A stretch of 64,000 nucleotides of DNA from Lysobacter sp. Root916 (GCF_001429785.1 NZ_LMJF01000012.1:188014-252013); one strand, 5' to 3'. Positions 38,839 through 48,867 are shown, numbered from the stretch's first letter. The notes: generated by a model from the sequence alone, not told the origin. Numbers and translations are program-made.

Positions 38839-40095
38839 TCAGATCGTCGCGGCGAGCTTGAAGATCGGCAGGTACATGCCGATGACCATGCTGCCGACCA
38901 CGACGCCCAATACCACCATGATCAGCGGTTCGAGCAGGCTGGACAGAGCGTCGACCGCGTTGTTGACCTCTTCCTCGTAGAACTCCGCGACCTTGAACAG
39001 CATGGTGTCGAGGGCGCCGGCCTCTTCGCCGATCGCGGTCATCTGGATGACCATGTGCGGAAACAGGTTGACCTGCTTCATCGACATGTTGAGCTGATAA
39101 CCCACCGAGACATCGTCGCGGATGCGGCGCACGGCCGATTCGTAGACTACGTTGCCGGTGGCGCCGGCGACGGTGTCCAGGGCCTCCACCAGCGGCACGC
39201 CGGCCTTGAAGGTCACCGCCAGGGTGCGCGCGAAACGTGCGATCGCCGAGTTGTGCAGGATCTGCCCGACCACCGGAATCTTCAGCATCATGCGGTCGAG
39301 GAAGTGAGCGAACGCCGGCGACCGGTTCTTGGCCATGATGAAGCCGACGATGGTGCCGACCACGATAAACAGCACCGCCCACCAGTATTTGATCATGAAG
39401 TCGCTGGCGCCGATGATCATCAGGGTGAACGCCGGCAGCTCGGCACCGAAGCTCTCGAAGGTCTTCTGGAACTGCGGGACCACGAAGATCAGCAGGATCG
39501 CGCTGACCAGGATCGCCACTGCGACTACCGTGGCCGGGTAGAACAGCGCCTTCTTGATCTTGCCCTTCAGGCTTTCGATGTTCTCCTTGTAGCTGGCGAC
39601 GGTGTCGAGCACCGTTTCCAGCACACCCGCCGATTCGCCGGCCTTGACCAGGTTGCGGTAGAGCTCGTCGAACTGGACCGGATGCTTGCTCAGCGCCTCG
39701 TGCATCGAGGAACCGCCTTCCAGGTCGGCGCGGATCGAGTTGATCAGCGTCTTCATTTTCTGATTCTTCTGGCCGCCGGCCATGATCTCCAGCGAGGTCA
39801 CGATCGGCACGCCCGATTTCATCATGGTCGCGATCTGGCGGCTGAAGATGGCGATATCGCGCGGCGTGATGCGCTTGCCCGCGCCTCCCAGGAACGGCTT
39901 GCCCTTGGGCTTGACCGTGCCGGGCGTGATGCCCTGACGGCGCAGTTCGGCGCGCAGCATGTTGGCGTTCTTCGCCGACTGCTCGCCCTTCATGACGACG
40001 CCGCGCTTGTCCTTGCCTTCCCAGACAAAGATCTCGAGCGGATTAGGGCGCCGGACGGGGGTCGGCTGCTTGGTCGCGGTGCGGGTCGCGGACAT
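38839..40095 (-). CDS. pilC: Type IV pilus inner-membrane platform protein PilC
   Basis: PilC is the membrane platform on which the PilB and PilT motors act. The 418-residue protein has two T2SSF domains (about 75-200 and 280-405), each ending in membrane helices. Typical sequences are DIAIFSRQIATMMKSGVPIVTSLEIM and RFARTLAVTFKAGVPLVEALDTVAGATGN. The basic N-terminus includes FVWEGKDKRGVVMKGE. It starts 3 bases after pilB. Confidence 0.96.
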   Translation of the reverse strand: MSATRTATKQPTPVRRPNPLEIFVWEGKDKRGVVMKGEQSAKNANMLRAELRRQGITPGTVKPKGKPFLGGAGKRITPRDIAIFSRQIATMMKSGVPIVTSLEIMAGGQKNQKMKTLINSIRADLEGGSSMHEALSKHPVQFDELYRNLVKAGESAGVLETVLDTVASYKENIESLKGKIKKALFYPATVVAVAILVSAILLIFVVPQFQKTFESFGAELPAFTLMIIGASDFMIKYWWAVLFIVVGTIVGFIMAKNRSPAFAHFLDRMMLKIPVVGQILHNSAIARFARTLAVTFKAGVPLVEALDTVAGATGNVVYESAVRRIRDDVSVGYQLNMSMKQVNLFPHMVIQMTAIGEEAGALDTMLFKVAEFYEEEVNNAVDALSSLLEPLIMVVLGVVVGSMVIGMYLPIFKLAATI

Positions 40096-40098
40096 GGT

Positions 40099-41826
40099 TT
40101 AGTCCTTGGTAACGCGGTTGATTTCGGAGAGGCTGGTGACGCCGTTCCTGACCTTCATTAACGCCGATTGGCGCAGGTCGCGGACGCCGGACTTCAGTGC
40201 GGCGGCCGCGATCTGCATCGCGTTGCCGCCTTCCAGCACGATGGCCTGGATCTGTTCGGTCATGGGCATGACCTGGTAGATGCCGGTACGTCCCTTGTAC
40301 CCCTCGGTGCAGTCCGGGCAACCGGCGGCTTCGTAGATCTTCAGTCCGCCGACGATCTCGTCGTGGGTGAAGCCCTCGGCCAGCAGCGCGTGTTCGGGCA
40401 GATGAACCTCGCGCTTGCAGTCGTGCAGGCGCCGGGCCAGACGCTGGGCGATGACCAGGGTCACCGAGGAAGTGATGTTGTACGGCGCCACGCCCATGTT
40501 CATCAGACGCGCGATGGTCTGCGGCGCGTCGTTGGTGTGCAGGGTGGACAGCACCATGTGGCCGGTCTGGGCGGCCTTGATCGCGATTTCGGCGGTTTCG
40601 AGGTCGCGGATTTCGCCGACCATGATCACGTCCGGATCCTGGCGCAGAAAGCTGCGCAGCGCGGCGGCGAAGGTCATGCCGCGCTTCACGTTCATCTGCA
40701 CCTGGTTGATGCCCGGCACGCGGATTTCGACCGGGTCCTCGACCGTGGAGATGTTGCGCATGTCGTCGTTGAGGATATTCAGCGCGGTGTACAGCGACAC
40801 CGTCTTGCCGGAGCCGGTCGGACCGGTGACCAGGACCATGCCGTAGGGCTTGACCACGGCGCCGACGAACAGCTCCTTCTGGTCTTCCTCGTAGCCGAGC
40901 TTGTCCACGCCCAGGCGCGCGGCGCTGCCGTCGAGGATACGCAGCACGATCTTCTCGCCGAACAGGGTCGGCAGGGTGCTGACGCGGAAGTCGATCTGCT
41001 TGGTCTTGGACAGGTTGAGCTTGATGCGGCCGTCCTGCGGCACGCGCTTCTCGGCGATGTCCAACTGCGCCATGACCTTCAGGCGCGCGGCGATACGCGG
41101 GCTGAGCTTGACCGGCACCTTGGCGACCTGCTTGAGCAGGCCGTCGATGCGCAGGCGCACCCGATAATCGGTTTCGTAGGGCTCGAAGTGGATGTCCGAG
41201 GCGCCGCGGCGGATCGCGTCCACCAGCACCTTGTTGACGAACTTCACCACCGGGGTGTCATCGCCCTTGGCATCGACGCCGCTGTCGCCGGCCGCGGTCA
41301 GATCGTCGTCGCCGCCGCCGACGTCGAGGGTCTCCAGGCCTTCTTCGTTGACGCCGTCGCCTAGCGCGTCGGCCGACTCCAGCCACTGATCCAGGCTACG
41401 CCGGATCGTGTCTTCGTCGACCAGGATGGCCTCGATCACCAGGTTGGTCTGGAACTTGATCTCGTCCAGGGCGCGGGTGTTGGTCGGATCGGCCAGGCCC
41501 ACGAACAGCTTGTTGCCGCGTTTGAACAGCGGCAGCACGCTGTGCTTGCGGACCAGTTCTTCGCTGACCAGCTTGATCGCCGATTGCGAGGCGTCGAGGG
41601 TGGAGGCGTCGAACAGCGGCACGCCGAACTCGATCGAGTTGGCGGCGGCCAGCTGCCCGGCCGAGACCAGGCGCTTTTCCGACAGGTAGGTCGCGATCGG
41701 CTTGCGTTCGCTGCTGGCCGTGGCCATGGCCTCGCGGGCCGCGGTCTCTTCCAGGGCGCCGTCCAGCACCAGACGCCGGGCAATGCCGGTGATCCCCACC
41801 AAGTTGGCGGTAGCGACGCTAGACAT
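40099..41826 (-). CDS. pilB: Type IV pilus assembly ATPase PilB
   Basis: PilB is the hexameric ATPase that powers pilus extension. The 575-residue protein has an N-terminal MshEN-like domain (about 1-150, GIARRLVLDGALEE and a second related repeat; in some homologs this binds c-di-GMP). An acidic linker follows (about 155-190), then the secretion ATPase domain. Walker A GPTGSGKT is at 335-342, followed by an Asp box and a Walker B around DPDVIMVGEIRDLETAEIA. CPDC near residue 508 with an upstream Cys belongs to the zinc site. It begins the pilB-pilC-pilD-coaE run. Confidence 0.96.
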   Translation of the reverse strand: MSSVATANLVGITGIARRLVLDGALEETAAREAMATASSERKPIATYLSEKRLVSAGQLAAANSIEFGVPLFDASTLDASQSAIKLVSEELVRKHSVLPLFKRGNKLFVGLADPTNTRALDEIKFQTNLVIEAILVDEDTIRRSLDQWLESADALGDGVNEEGLETLDVGGGDDDLTAAGDSGVDAKGDDTPVVKFVNKVLVDAIRRGASDIHFEPYETDYRVRLRIDGLLKQVAKVPVKLSPRIAARLKVMAQLDIAEKRVPQDGRIKLNLSKTKQIDFRVSTLPTLFGEKIVLRILDGSAARLGVDKLGYEEDQKELFVGAVVKPYGMVLVTGPTGSGKTVSLYTALNILNDDMRNISTVEDPVEIRVPGINQVQMNVKRGMTFAAALRSFLRQDPDVIMVGEIRDLETAEIAIKAAQTGHMVLSTLHTNDAPQTIARLMNMGVAPYNITSSVTLVIAQRLARRLHDCKREVHLPEHALLAEGFTHDEIVGGLKIYEAAGCPDCTEGYKGRTGIYQVMPMTEQIQAIVLEGGNAMQIAAAALKSGVRDLRQSALMKVRNGVTSLSEINRVTKD

Positions 41827-41974
41827 CGCAGTCCTCGGTTTTTCCCCGGTCCGACTTTACCCCAATCCATGGGTCACGCGAGCGGACAGATGTCGCCTTT
41901 TTGCTAGTCAGGGCTCGATTTTGGCCATTAACGTAGGCGTCTGGAATGGTAGGACAGCCATTGCGGGCGACGGT

Positions 41975-43912
41975 TCAATGCTGCTCGATCAGGCCTCGGA
42001 GCTCGCCCAGCAGGTGCTGACCGGCACGATCATAGGGCCGGACCCTGGCCTGCAACTCGCGCCAGGTCCGCTCGGCCGCGTCGCGATCGCCGTTGGCCAG
42101 ATAAGCGCGGACCAGGATGTCGGCGGTCTCCAGGGGCGCTTGCGCGGCCCAGGCGCGCTCGGCCTGCTGTTGCGCCTCCGGCCAGCGCTGCGCGCGCGCA
42201 AGCAGCAGGGACGCGATCAGGCGCATCTGGCGCTTGGGTTCGGCGGTGTCCGGCTGCTTCGAGGCGGCGGCCAGCAGGCTCAGGATCGTGTCGATGGTCC
42301 GCTCGGAGGTGATCCGCGGGCAACGGCCGACACTGGTGGCTTGAGCCAGCAGATCGGCTACCAGGACTTCATCCAGGGTGATTTGCGGTTGGGCGTCGGC
42401 CAAGGCGCGTTTGAGCAAAGCCGGGTCGGGGTCGCGTTCGCCCAGGCAGGCGATGGACACCGAATCGATTCGAGCCAACAGGCGCCGACGTGGTATCGGG
42501 CCGTCGGCCATCTGCGCCATCTGCGCGAGCGCCGCATCGATCCGATCGGCACTGACGTCGATAAAGGCCTGGGTCTGGCGCGCGCGTAGCGAGTCCGGGT
42601 GGTGCAGCAAGGCATTCGACACGATCCCCTGTTTGCTACGCCAAGTTTGAACACGGCCCCAGGTGGAGGTGGCCAGCAAGGCGCACAGTCCGGCCGCAGC
42701 CAGGGTCAAAGGCAGCGGTCGCAAGCCCATCGACGCGCGTTTCGGCAGCAACGCCAGCACGCCAATCAGGGCCAGGCCCAAGCCCAGCGACGGCAGGTAG
42801 TTGCGATGCTCGTAGTACATCTCCAGCGGCAGCACGCTGGACTCCACGGTGTGCGCGGCCAGGAACCAGAACCAGCCTGCGAACAGGCTGGGGGCGCGTC
42901 GACGGAGCGCGAATACCACGCCGCTGATGGTCGCGAGGGCAAGCAGCGCGGGCAGTGGCGAAGGCGCCGAGAGCAGGCCGGTCGATAGGGCGAAGTCATC
43001 GCCGAACAAGCTCATCTGTTCGGCCCTCGGCCATAGCAAACTCCCCAGATAGCTTGTTAGCGCGCGCGCCTGGGTGAGCAGGCGCTGCCCGAGGCTGAAG
43101 TCCCAATCCGCGTAACCGCGGGTCAGGAGTTCGGGCGACCAGAGCAGGGCCAGCGAGGCGGCGGCCATCGGAAGGGCCAGGAACAGGGCGAAGAAGCACT
43201 TCACGGCGCGCGGTCGAGGGCCACGGAAGTAGGCCAGTTCCAGAACCAGGCACAGCAGCGGCGCGATCGCCGCGCTTTGTTTGCTCAGCACGCCGCAGAC
43301 GAGCGACACCGGAAATGCAACGAATAGCAGCAGGGTCGCCGAGCGTGCTCGGCCGTTGGCCAGTCGCGCCCGTCCGACCCAATAGACCAGAACGGACCCT
43401 AGCGCGAACAGCGCGGCCAGTTGCGCCATGCGTTGGACCGAATACAGCACCGTGCTGACCTGGATCGGGTGCAGCCACCACAAAGCGACCGCGATCGCCG
43501 CCAGCAGCCGGGCGCGCGCCGCCAATGCAGCATCCTCGGACAGCGCGCGCTGCAGGACTCGGAAAGCCAACAGGCCGCAGGCCAGGTGAATCAACACATT
43601 GCCCAGCTTGTAAGGCATGGGGCCAGGGCCGCCGATACCGACCGTGAGCAGAAAACTGGCCATCGATACCGGTCTGGCGGACAGCAGATCGTTGCGCCCG
43701 AACACCGCGAAACGCCAGTCGACCCGGCCGTGGTACCAATCGCGGAACACTGACAGATTGGCGGGATCGTCGAACAGGAAGGGGCCGTCCAAGCCGGCCC
43801 AGTACACCGCCAGCGTCACCGCCGCCATACAGCACAGCCACCATCGCGCCGCGTCCCAGCGTGCGCCGATACCGCGCGCGTCGCGCTTCAGTAGTTCAAG
43901 CCAAGACGACAT
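41975..43912 (-). CDS. Multi-pass membrane protein, GT-C/TMTC-like, copy a (candidate pilin glycosyltransferase)
   Basis: This 645-residue protein has a membrane helix at about 25-42 followed by DGPFLFDDPANL with Asp48-Asp49. About ten further helices run to ~410, and a soluble helical C-terminus (about 430-645) resembles TPR repeats. An acidic pair after helix 1, LHPIQVSTVLYSVQRMAQL near 147-165, and YYEHRNYLPSLGL near 370 recall the GT-C fold and TMTC-like proteins. No experimentally known homolog is recognised. It is paralogous to the genes at 44086 and 46882. It is the third of the run, 148 bases upstream of pilB, and beside pilin genes, so I suggest a role in pilin modification. Confidence 0.7.
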   Translation of the reverse strand: MSSWLELLKRDARGIGARWDAARWWLCCMAAVTLAVYWAGLDGPFLFDDPANLSVFRDWYHGRVDWRFAVFGRNDLLSARPVSMASFLLTVGIGGPGPMPYKLGNVLIHLACGLLAFRVLQRALSEDAALAARARLLAAIAVALWWLHPIQVSTVLYSVQRMAQLAALFALGSVLVYWVGRARLANGRARSATLLLFVAFPVSLVCGVLSKQSAAIAPLLCLVLELAYFRGPRPRAVKCFFALFLALPMAAASLALLWSPELLTRGYADWDFSLGQRLLTQARALTSYLGSLLWPRAEQMSLFGDDFALSTGLLSAPSPLPALLALATISGVVFALRRRAPSLFAGWFWFLAAHTVESSVLPLEMYYEHRNYLPSLGLGLALIGVLALLPKRASMGLRPLPLTLAAAGLCALLATSTWGRVQTWRSKQGIVSNALLHHPDSLRARQTQAFIDVSADRIDAALAQMAQMADGPIPRRRLLARIDSVSIACLGERDPDPALLKRALADAQPQITLDEVLVADLLAQATSVGRCPRITSERTIDTILSLLAAASKQPDTAEPKRQMRLIASLLLARAQRWPEAQQQAERAWAAQAPLETADILVRAYLANGDRDAAERTWRELQARVRPYDRAGQHLLGELRGLIEQH

Positions 43913-44085
43913 TCGGAGCCTATGAGTTGGAGGTGCAGAAGAAGCCTGGGATTACGGACGTTGCGACGATCATGAGGGCCCGCGCAGGGCGACTTTAGCG
44001 TGGAGGCGGCCATGCGTAAGCGGATCGTGATCCCATGTCGATTGCCCACCGATCGACTCGGCACGGGCGCTGGCGAGAAGCGGCG

Positions 44086-46035
44086 TTACGGCGCTGGCGC
44101 GGTCAACATGGCGCGAATCTGGGCGAGTTCGGACCGACCTAGGCTGTCGTAGGGCTTGATGCGGGAGTCCAGTTCCAGCCAAATCCGCGCCGCATCCTCG
44201 CGCGCGCCGCGCGCAGCCAGAATCTTCGCCAGCAGTACGCCGGTGGGCAGATCGCCGCTGGCGCTCCAGCCGATGCGTGCCTGGGTTTCGGCGGCGGCAA
44301 GGTTGCCGGCGCGCGCGTAGGTCTCCGCGGCGAGTAGGCGGACCAACCACTTCGGCCGCGCCGATTCCGGCTGGGCGCCGGCGGTCTCGGCCGCTTGCGC
44401 GATCAGATCTCCGAGTTCGTGCGCGGCGATGGCGCAGCCGCGACGTTGCTGCGTGACTGCCAGCGAGCGCATCGCCTGTAGCTCGAAGATGGTCAGTTTC
44501 GGCAGCAGTAGAGGGGCGATCCCGGCATAGTCCGCGCGCACGACCGGAAGGCCCGCATCGCAGCGCGCGCGTATCACGTGCAAGCGGCCCAGCAGTCGAT
44601 GCCGAGGGTCTTCGCTGGCAGCCAAGGACACCATCAGCGCGAGATTGCCCTGTATGTCCCCGCGCGCCAAAAGCACGTTGCCGCGATCGTAGATGGCGCG
44701 CAACGAATGCGGATGTTCGCGCAGACCTTCGGCGGAAATGCTGTCCAGGCTGCGCCAGACCGAAACCCGGCCGGCGGTGACCGTCGCCAGTGCGACGATA
44801 ACCACCAGCGCCGCGCCCGCGAGTCGCATCGGGTAGGTCTTGCGCGTGGTCGCTCCGGCGGGCAGCAATGCGGTCGCGCCCACCGCCGCCAGGACCAATC
44901 CGGTCAGCGGCAGGTAGTTGCGGTGCTCGTAGTAAAGCTCAACCGGCAGCAGGCTCGACTCGACCGCATGCGCGGCCAGGAACGCGAACCATCCCGCGCA
45001 CAGGCTGGGGGCGGCTTTCCGCCAGTACGCGGCGCCCGCGCTGGCCGCCAGCAGTGCCAGGACCGATAGCGCGGTGGCGGGCGGCGAAAACAGCCCGGTC
45101 GAGAGCGCGAAATCGTCGGTGTAGACCCCCATGCCGGGGCCGCGCGGCCACAGGATCAAGCCCAGATACGAGGTCAGGGCGCGCGCTTCGCTGAGCAGGC
45201 GCTGCATCGGGCTGAAGTCCCATTCCGCATAGCCGCCCAGCAGCCAGTCCGGTGCGAGCAACAGCGAGGCCAACACCGCCGTCCCGGGCAGGAGCACGAA
45301 GGCGGCGAAGAATGCGCGCACCGGTCCCTTTCCTGCGAGGCCGAAGTAACTCAACTCGATGGCCAGGCAGATCAGAGGCGCCACCGCTGCGTTCTGCTTG
45401 CTCAGCAGGCCGAGCACCACCAGCAGCGGGAAGGTCACGAACAGTTTGAATAGCGCCGATCGCACGCGGCCTTCGGCGAGTTCGCGTCGCGCCAGCAGAT
45501 AGAGCAGCACCGCGGCGAGGACCAGTGCGGTGCTGAGCTGCGCCATGCGTTGTACCGAGTACAGGACGGTGCTGACCTGGATGGGATGCAGGAGCCATAG
45601 GCCGCTCGCGATCGTCGCCAGGAACGGCGCGCGTGCCGCCAGTCGCGGGTCGAGTTCCAGCAGGCGACGGACCAACTGCCAGACCAAGAGGCCGCACAGC
45701 ACATGCAGGATCAGATTGCCGAGCTTGAAAGAGAACGGCGTATCGCCGCCCAGCATTGCGCTAAGCGCGAAACTCGCCATGGCGACCGGTCGCGCCGTGA
45801 GTTGCGAGCCCCGGCCGAGCACGGCTTCGGCGAGGCTGGCTTGCCCTGCCAGCCAGCGTTGGATCGGGGGGAAAGTGACACCGTCGTCGAGCAGGAAAGG
45901 CCCGTTCAGGCCCGGCCAGTAGATCGCCAGAGTGGCTAGCGCCAGCAGTGCGAGTCCGATGCTTGCCAGGCGCAGGTGCGCGCCGTCAGCGAGTAAGGCT
46001 GCTCGCCAGGAGCGAGGAGAGGTCGGGGATTGCAT
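44086..46035 (-). CDS. Multi-pass membrane protein, GT-C/TMTC-like, copy b (candidate pilin glycosyltransferase)
   Basis: This 649-residue paralog of the genes at 41975 and 46882 shows the same order of signatures: IYWPGLNGPFLLDDGVTF with Asp50-Asp51, LGNLILHVLCGLLVWQL, LHPIQVSTVLYSVQRMAQL, LSKQNAAVAPL, GYAEWDFSPMQRLLSEARAL and PVELYYEHRNYLPLTGL. A soluble helical C-terminus (about 430-649) follows. It sits 188 bases downstream of pilin 1 (46223-46654), beyond a terminator-like hairpin, so expression would need read-through or its own promoter. Function by sequence alone is uncertain: a polyprenyl-linked sugar transferase is the favoured reading. Confidence 0.7.
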   Translation of the reverse strand: MQSPTSPRSWRAALLADGAHLRLASIGLALLALATLAIYWPGLNGPFLLDDGVTFPPIQRWLAGQASLAEAVLGRGSQLTARPVAMASFALSAMLGGDTPFSFKLGNLILHVLCGLLVWQLVRRLLELDPRLAARAPFLATIASGLWLLHPIQVSTVLYSVQRMAQLSTALVLAAVLLYLLARRELAEGRVRSALFKLFVTFPLLVVLGLLSKQNAAVAPLICLAIELSYFGLAGKGPVRAFFAAFVLLPGTAVLASLLLAPDWLLGGYAEWDFSPMQRLLSEARALTSYLGLILWPRGPGMGVYTDDFALSTGLFSPPATALSVLALLAASAGAAYWRKAAPSLCAGWFAFLAAHAVESSLLPVELYYEHRNYLPLTGLVLAAVGATALLPAGATTRKTYPMRLAGAALVVIVALATVTAGRVSVWRSLDSISAEGLREHPHSLRAIYDRGNVLLARGDIQGNLALMVSLAASEDPRHRLLGRLHVIRARCDAGLPVVRADYAGIAPLLLPKLTIFELQAMRSLAVTQQRRGCAIAAHELGDLIAQAAETAGAQPESARPKWLVRLLAAETYARAGNLAAAETQARIGWSASGDLPTGVLLAKILAARGAREDAARIWLELDSRIKPYDSLGRSELAQIRAMLTAPAP

Positions 46036-46162
46036 GGGATGGCGCTACCGCTGGGGCCGATTCCCGGTCGGGTGCACGGCGGCGAGGGGCGGAGCGTGAC
46101 GCGCCCCGGAGTGCCGGAATCCTGCGTCATCGGCGCGGATCGTGTCCAGCACGAGACAGGCC

Positions 46163-46196
46163 TACAAGAAAACGGCCACATGGTAAGTGGCCGCTT
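46163..46196 (-). terminator. Terminator-like hairpin after pilin 1
   Basis: On the minus strand GCGGCCACTT, loop ACC, ATGTGGCCGT is followed by TTTCTTG. It lies 27 bases after the pilin 1 stop. The T tract is weaker than after pilins 2 and 3, so some read-through into copy b is plausible. Confidence 0.65.
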
Positions 46197-46222
46197 TCGT
46201 CGATCCCGTCACGTCCCCGAAA

Positions 46223-46654
46223 TCAGGGGTTGCGGCACTCGGCAGGCAGCTGCGACGGCGGAACATTCGCTGCAGTGTTGCTGCAGGTCCAGTCGATGCG
46301 GCCTTGTGCGGCATTCGGAACCAGCGAGAACACGGCCGGAACGTCGGCGCCGGTGCTGCGGGTCGTCGCGGTGACCGTGCCGCCGTTGGCGATCGTCACC
46401 GAGGCGCAGTAGTCGCTACCGGCGAAGGTGTAACCCACGTTGCTGGAGGTCACATTGGTCAGTCCGATGGCGGAATGAGCGGTTTCGCCCACGGCCAACT
46501 TGGCGCTGGCGGCAACCTGCAAGCACTCGGCATTCTTGGTGCGGATCGAGTAGTCCTGATAGGCGGGCAATGCGATGGCGATCAGGATGCCGAGGATCGC
46601 GATCACGATCATCAGTTCGATCAGGGTAAAACCCCCGGTATGACGCTTATTCAT
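46223..46654 (-). CDS. Type IV major-pilin-like protein, pilin 1
   Basis: The 143-residue prepilin starts MNKRHTGG followed by [20 protein letters not shown], with the cleavage site before Phe, Glu at mature position 5 and the long N-terminal helix. Four cysteines (AECL, SDYC, WTC, AEC) could make two disulfides. The C-terminus [15 protein letters not shown] is identical in all three pilins of this block, but its central region and leader RNA differ more than pilins 2 and 3 do from each other. A consensus sigma-54 promoter lies at 46740-46755, about 75 bases of leader ahead. A GT-C-like gene follows. Confidence 0.95.
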   Translation of the reverse strand: MNKRHTGGFTLIELMIVIAILGILIAIALPAYQDYSIRTKNAECLQVAASAKLAVGETAHSAIGLTNVTSSNVGYTFAGSDYCASVTIANGGTVTATTRSTGADVPAVFSLVPNAAQGRIDWTCSNTAANVPPSQLPAECRNP

Positions 46655-46739
46655 GGCCCTCTCCGATAGTAGCGTTCGGATCGGCCGGCCTGAGCACGAT
46701 GCTCCCGGTCGGGCGCTGATCCCCCCTATAGGAGAATGC

Positions 46740-46755
46740 TGCAAAGAACGTGCCA
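46740..46755 (-). promoter_or_regulatory. Sigma-54 promoter of pilin 1
   Basis: On the minus strand TGGCACGTTCTTTGCA matches the -24/-12 consensus exactly (TGGCACG, four bases, TTGCA). With PilR/PilS encoded nearby it should be PilR-activated. Confidence 0.9.
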
Positions 46756-46881
46756 AGCCTGGGATGTGACGGCCGTCATGAACGCCAGGCCCTGAGGTCG
46801 ATCGCGATCTCGCCGATCAGCCTTCTACGTCGTGATATGACGCAGTTCGGCCATTACGCTCTTACCCTCCAGGCAAGCGCG

Positions 46882-48843
46882 TCAGGGGGCCTGGGAGGAG
46901 GGGGGACGGGGGCCGCCCTGATCCAGGGATTTCCGGAGCTCGCGCAGGTTGTGCTGCCCCGGGCCATCGTAGGCCTTCGTGCGCTGCTTCAATTGAGCAT
47001 AGGTGCGCTCGGCATCACTCAGGCGCCCGTTATGGATATAGATTCGCGCCAGCATCTCGCCGATGGCCAAATCCGCGCCCGGCTGCCATGCCAATTCGGC
47101 CTGCGTTTGCGCCTGCGACCAGCGGTCGGCGCGCGCATAGAGTTGGGCGGCGATCGCGCGAGTCACCCATTTCGATCGGACCGAGTCGGATTGCGCATGG
47201 GCGGCGGCGATAAGCGTCTCGGTGGTCCCGGCCATGTCCAGCAGAGAGATCTCGCCGCAGCCCTTACCGGCGATGTTGGTCATTTGCAGTAACGACTGCG
47301 ATTCGAAGATGGTCAGCTCCGGCTGCGCGTCCTTCTCGATGCGCTTCAGCAGGTCGGGGTCGGCGCTGTCATTGCGCAGGCATTGCGTGGTGATCAGGTT
47401 GATATTGGCCAGCAGTCGGTCGCGGGGTGTGGTGCTGGCGGCCAAGTCATTGAGTATGCGTTCGCTTTCATCGTAGCGGCGACCGAACAAGGCCAAGGTC
47501 GACAGGTCGAGATGCGCGCGCATCGAATTGGGATGGAAGCGCAACGCCTGCTCGACGATGGTATCGAAATGGCGCCAGACCAGGGCGCGGCCGAGCGTGG
47601 CGAACGCCAGCACCGCGGCCAGGCCCAGCGTCGCCGCCAGGACCAGTCGGTTCGGCCGCTCACCTTCCGTCGTGGCTGCGGGGACGAGCGCGGCCAGGCC
47701 GGCTACGGCCAGCAGCAGGCCGATGGACGGCAGGTAGTTGCGGTGCTCGTAGTACATCTCCAGCGGCAGAAAGCTGGATTCGACGGCGTGGGCGATCAGG
47801 AAGAACATCCAGCCTGCGAACAGGCTGGGCGCGCGTCGTCGCAATAGGATCGCAGCCAACGTTATGCCGGCTAGCAACAGCAGGCACAGCAGAGTGCTGG
47901 GCGGCGAAAGCAGGCCGGTGGAGGTGGCGAAATCGTCGGTGTACAAACCCATGCGTGGCGCATAGGGCAACAGCAGCGTGCCCAGGTAGTCGACCAGCGC
48001 GCGGGCCTGGGTCAGCAGCCGCTCTCCGAGGCTGAAGTCCCATTCGCCGTAGCCGCCTAGCAGGCGCTGCGGAGTAAAAGCCAGCAAGGTGGCGACGCCG
48101 ACTGCGGGCAGGGCCAGGAACACACCGAAGAACGCGAGCAAGGGCTTGGGGCGCGGGCCACGGAAATAAGCCAGTTCCAGCGCGAGGCACAGCGCCGGGG
48201 CCACGACGCCATTCTGTTTACTCAGCACTGCGGCCGCGAACAGCAGCGGCGCGAGCAGAAACAACAATGGCAGGGCGGCCCGGGTGCGGCCTTCATCCAG
48301 GCGTTGACGGGCGGCGAGATAGCACCACAGCGAAGCCAGTGCAAACAACGCGGCGAGCTGCGCCATGCGCTGAACCGCGTACAGCACGGTGCTGGCATGC
48401 AGCGGATGCAGCAGCCATAGGGTGGTCAGGATTGCGGCGATCAGGTCCGCGCGCGCGGTCAGGCGAGGATCGCGCGCCAGCAGCCGCCGCAGGACCTGCC
48501 AGGCGAGCAAGCCGCACAGCAGATGAGCGACGAGGTTGCCGAATTTGTAGGAGAAAGGCGTGCCGCCGCCCAGCGCCGCGGTGAGCATGAAGCTGGCCAT
48601 GGACACTGGCCGGGCGTACAACCACGACGCATTTCCAGGCAGCACTTCCTGCCAATTGGCTTTTCCGTGCAGCCAACTTTGCAGGGCGGCGAAGGAGGAA
48701 ATATCGTCGTGTACGAACGGTCCATTCAATCCGGGCCAATAGACGACCAGCGCGATCAGCATGGATGCGGCTAACAGCAGTCGTGCCTGCATGTCGGGAC
48801 CTGGATGCCAAACGAAAGAGTATGAGCGGCCAAGCCTGCCCAT
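46882..48843 (-). CDS. Multi-pass membrane protein, GT-C/TMTC-like, copy c (candidate pilin glycosyltransferase)
   Basis: This 653-residue protein has the shared signatures in order: VYWPGLNGPFVHDDISSF with Asp46-Asp47, FGNLVAHLLCGLLAWQVL, LHPLHASTVLYAVQRMAQL, LSKQNGVVAPAL, GYGEWDFSLGERLLTQARAL and PLEMYYEHRNYLPSIGL. It ends in a soluble helical tail. An internal start at Met18 (48790-48792) would also work. It lies 85 bases downstream of pilin 2, beyond a strong terminator, and 127 bases upstream of the pilin 1 promoter, so a pilin gene flanks it on each side. Suggested role: transfer of a lipid-linked sugar to pilin in the periplasm. Confidence 0.72.
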   Translation of the reverse strand: MGRLGRSYSFVWHPGPDMQARLLLAASMLIALVVYWPGLNGPFVHDDISSFAALQSWLHGKANWQEVLPGNASWLYARPVSMASFMLTAALGGGTPFSYKFGNLVAHLLCGLLAWQVLRRLLARDPRLTARADLIAAILTTLWLLHPLHASTVLYAVQRMAQLAALFALASLWCYLAARQRLDEGRTRAALPLLFLLAPLLFAAAVLSKQNGVVAPALCLALELAYFRGPRPKPLLAFFGVFLALPAVGVATLLAFTPQRLLGGYGEWDFSLGERLLTQARALVDYLGTLLLPYAPRMGLYTDDFATSTGLLSPPSTLLCLLLLAGITLAAILLRRRAPSLFAGWMFFLIAHAVESSFLPLEMYYEHRNYLPSIGLLLAVAGLAALVPAATTEGERPNRLVLAATLGLAAVLAFATLGRALVWRHFDTIVEQALRFHPNSMRAHLDLSTLALFGRRYDESERILNDLAASTTPRDRLLANINLITTQCLRNDSADPDLLKRIEKDAQPELTIFESQSLLQMTNIAGKGCGEISLLDMAGTTETLIAAAHAQSDSVRSKWVTRAIAAQLYARADRWSQAQTQAELAWQPGADLAIGEMLARIYIHNGRLSDAERTYAQLKQRTKAYDGPGQHNLRELRKSLDQGGPRPPSSQAP

Positions 48844-48867
48844 GCGATAGGCGCTTGCGACGATGGC

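Noticed and set aside
41975..46035. Annotating the membrane paralogs as PglL/TfpW-type oligosaccharyl or O-antigen ligases
   Set aside because: The early Asp-Asp pair, the HPI..STVLY.VQRM block and the TPR-like C-terminus fit a GT-C/TMTC-like pattern better. The Wzy_C-type signature is not visible.
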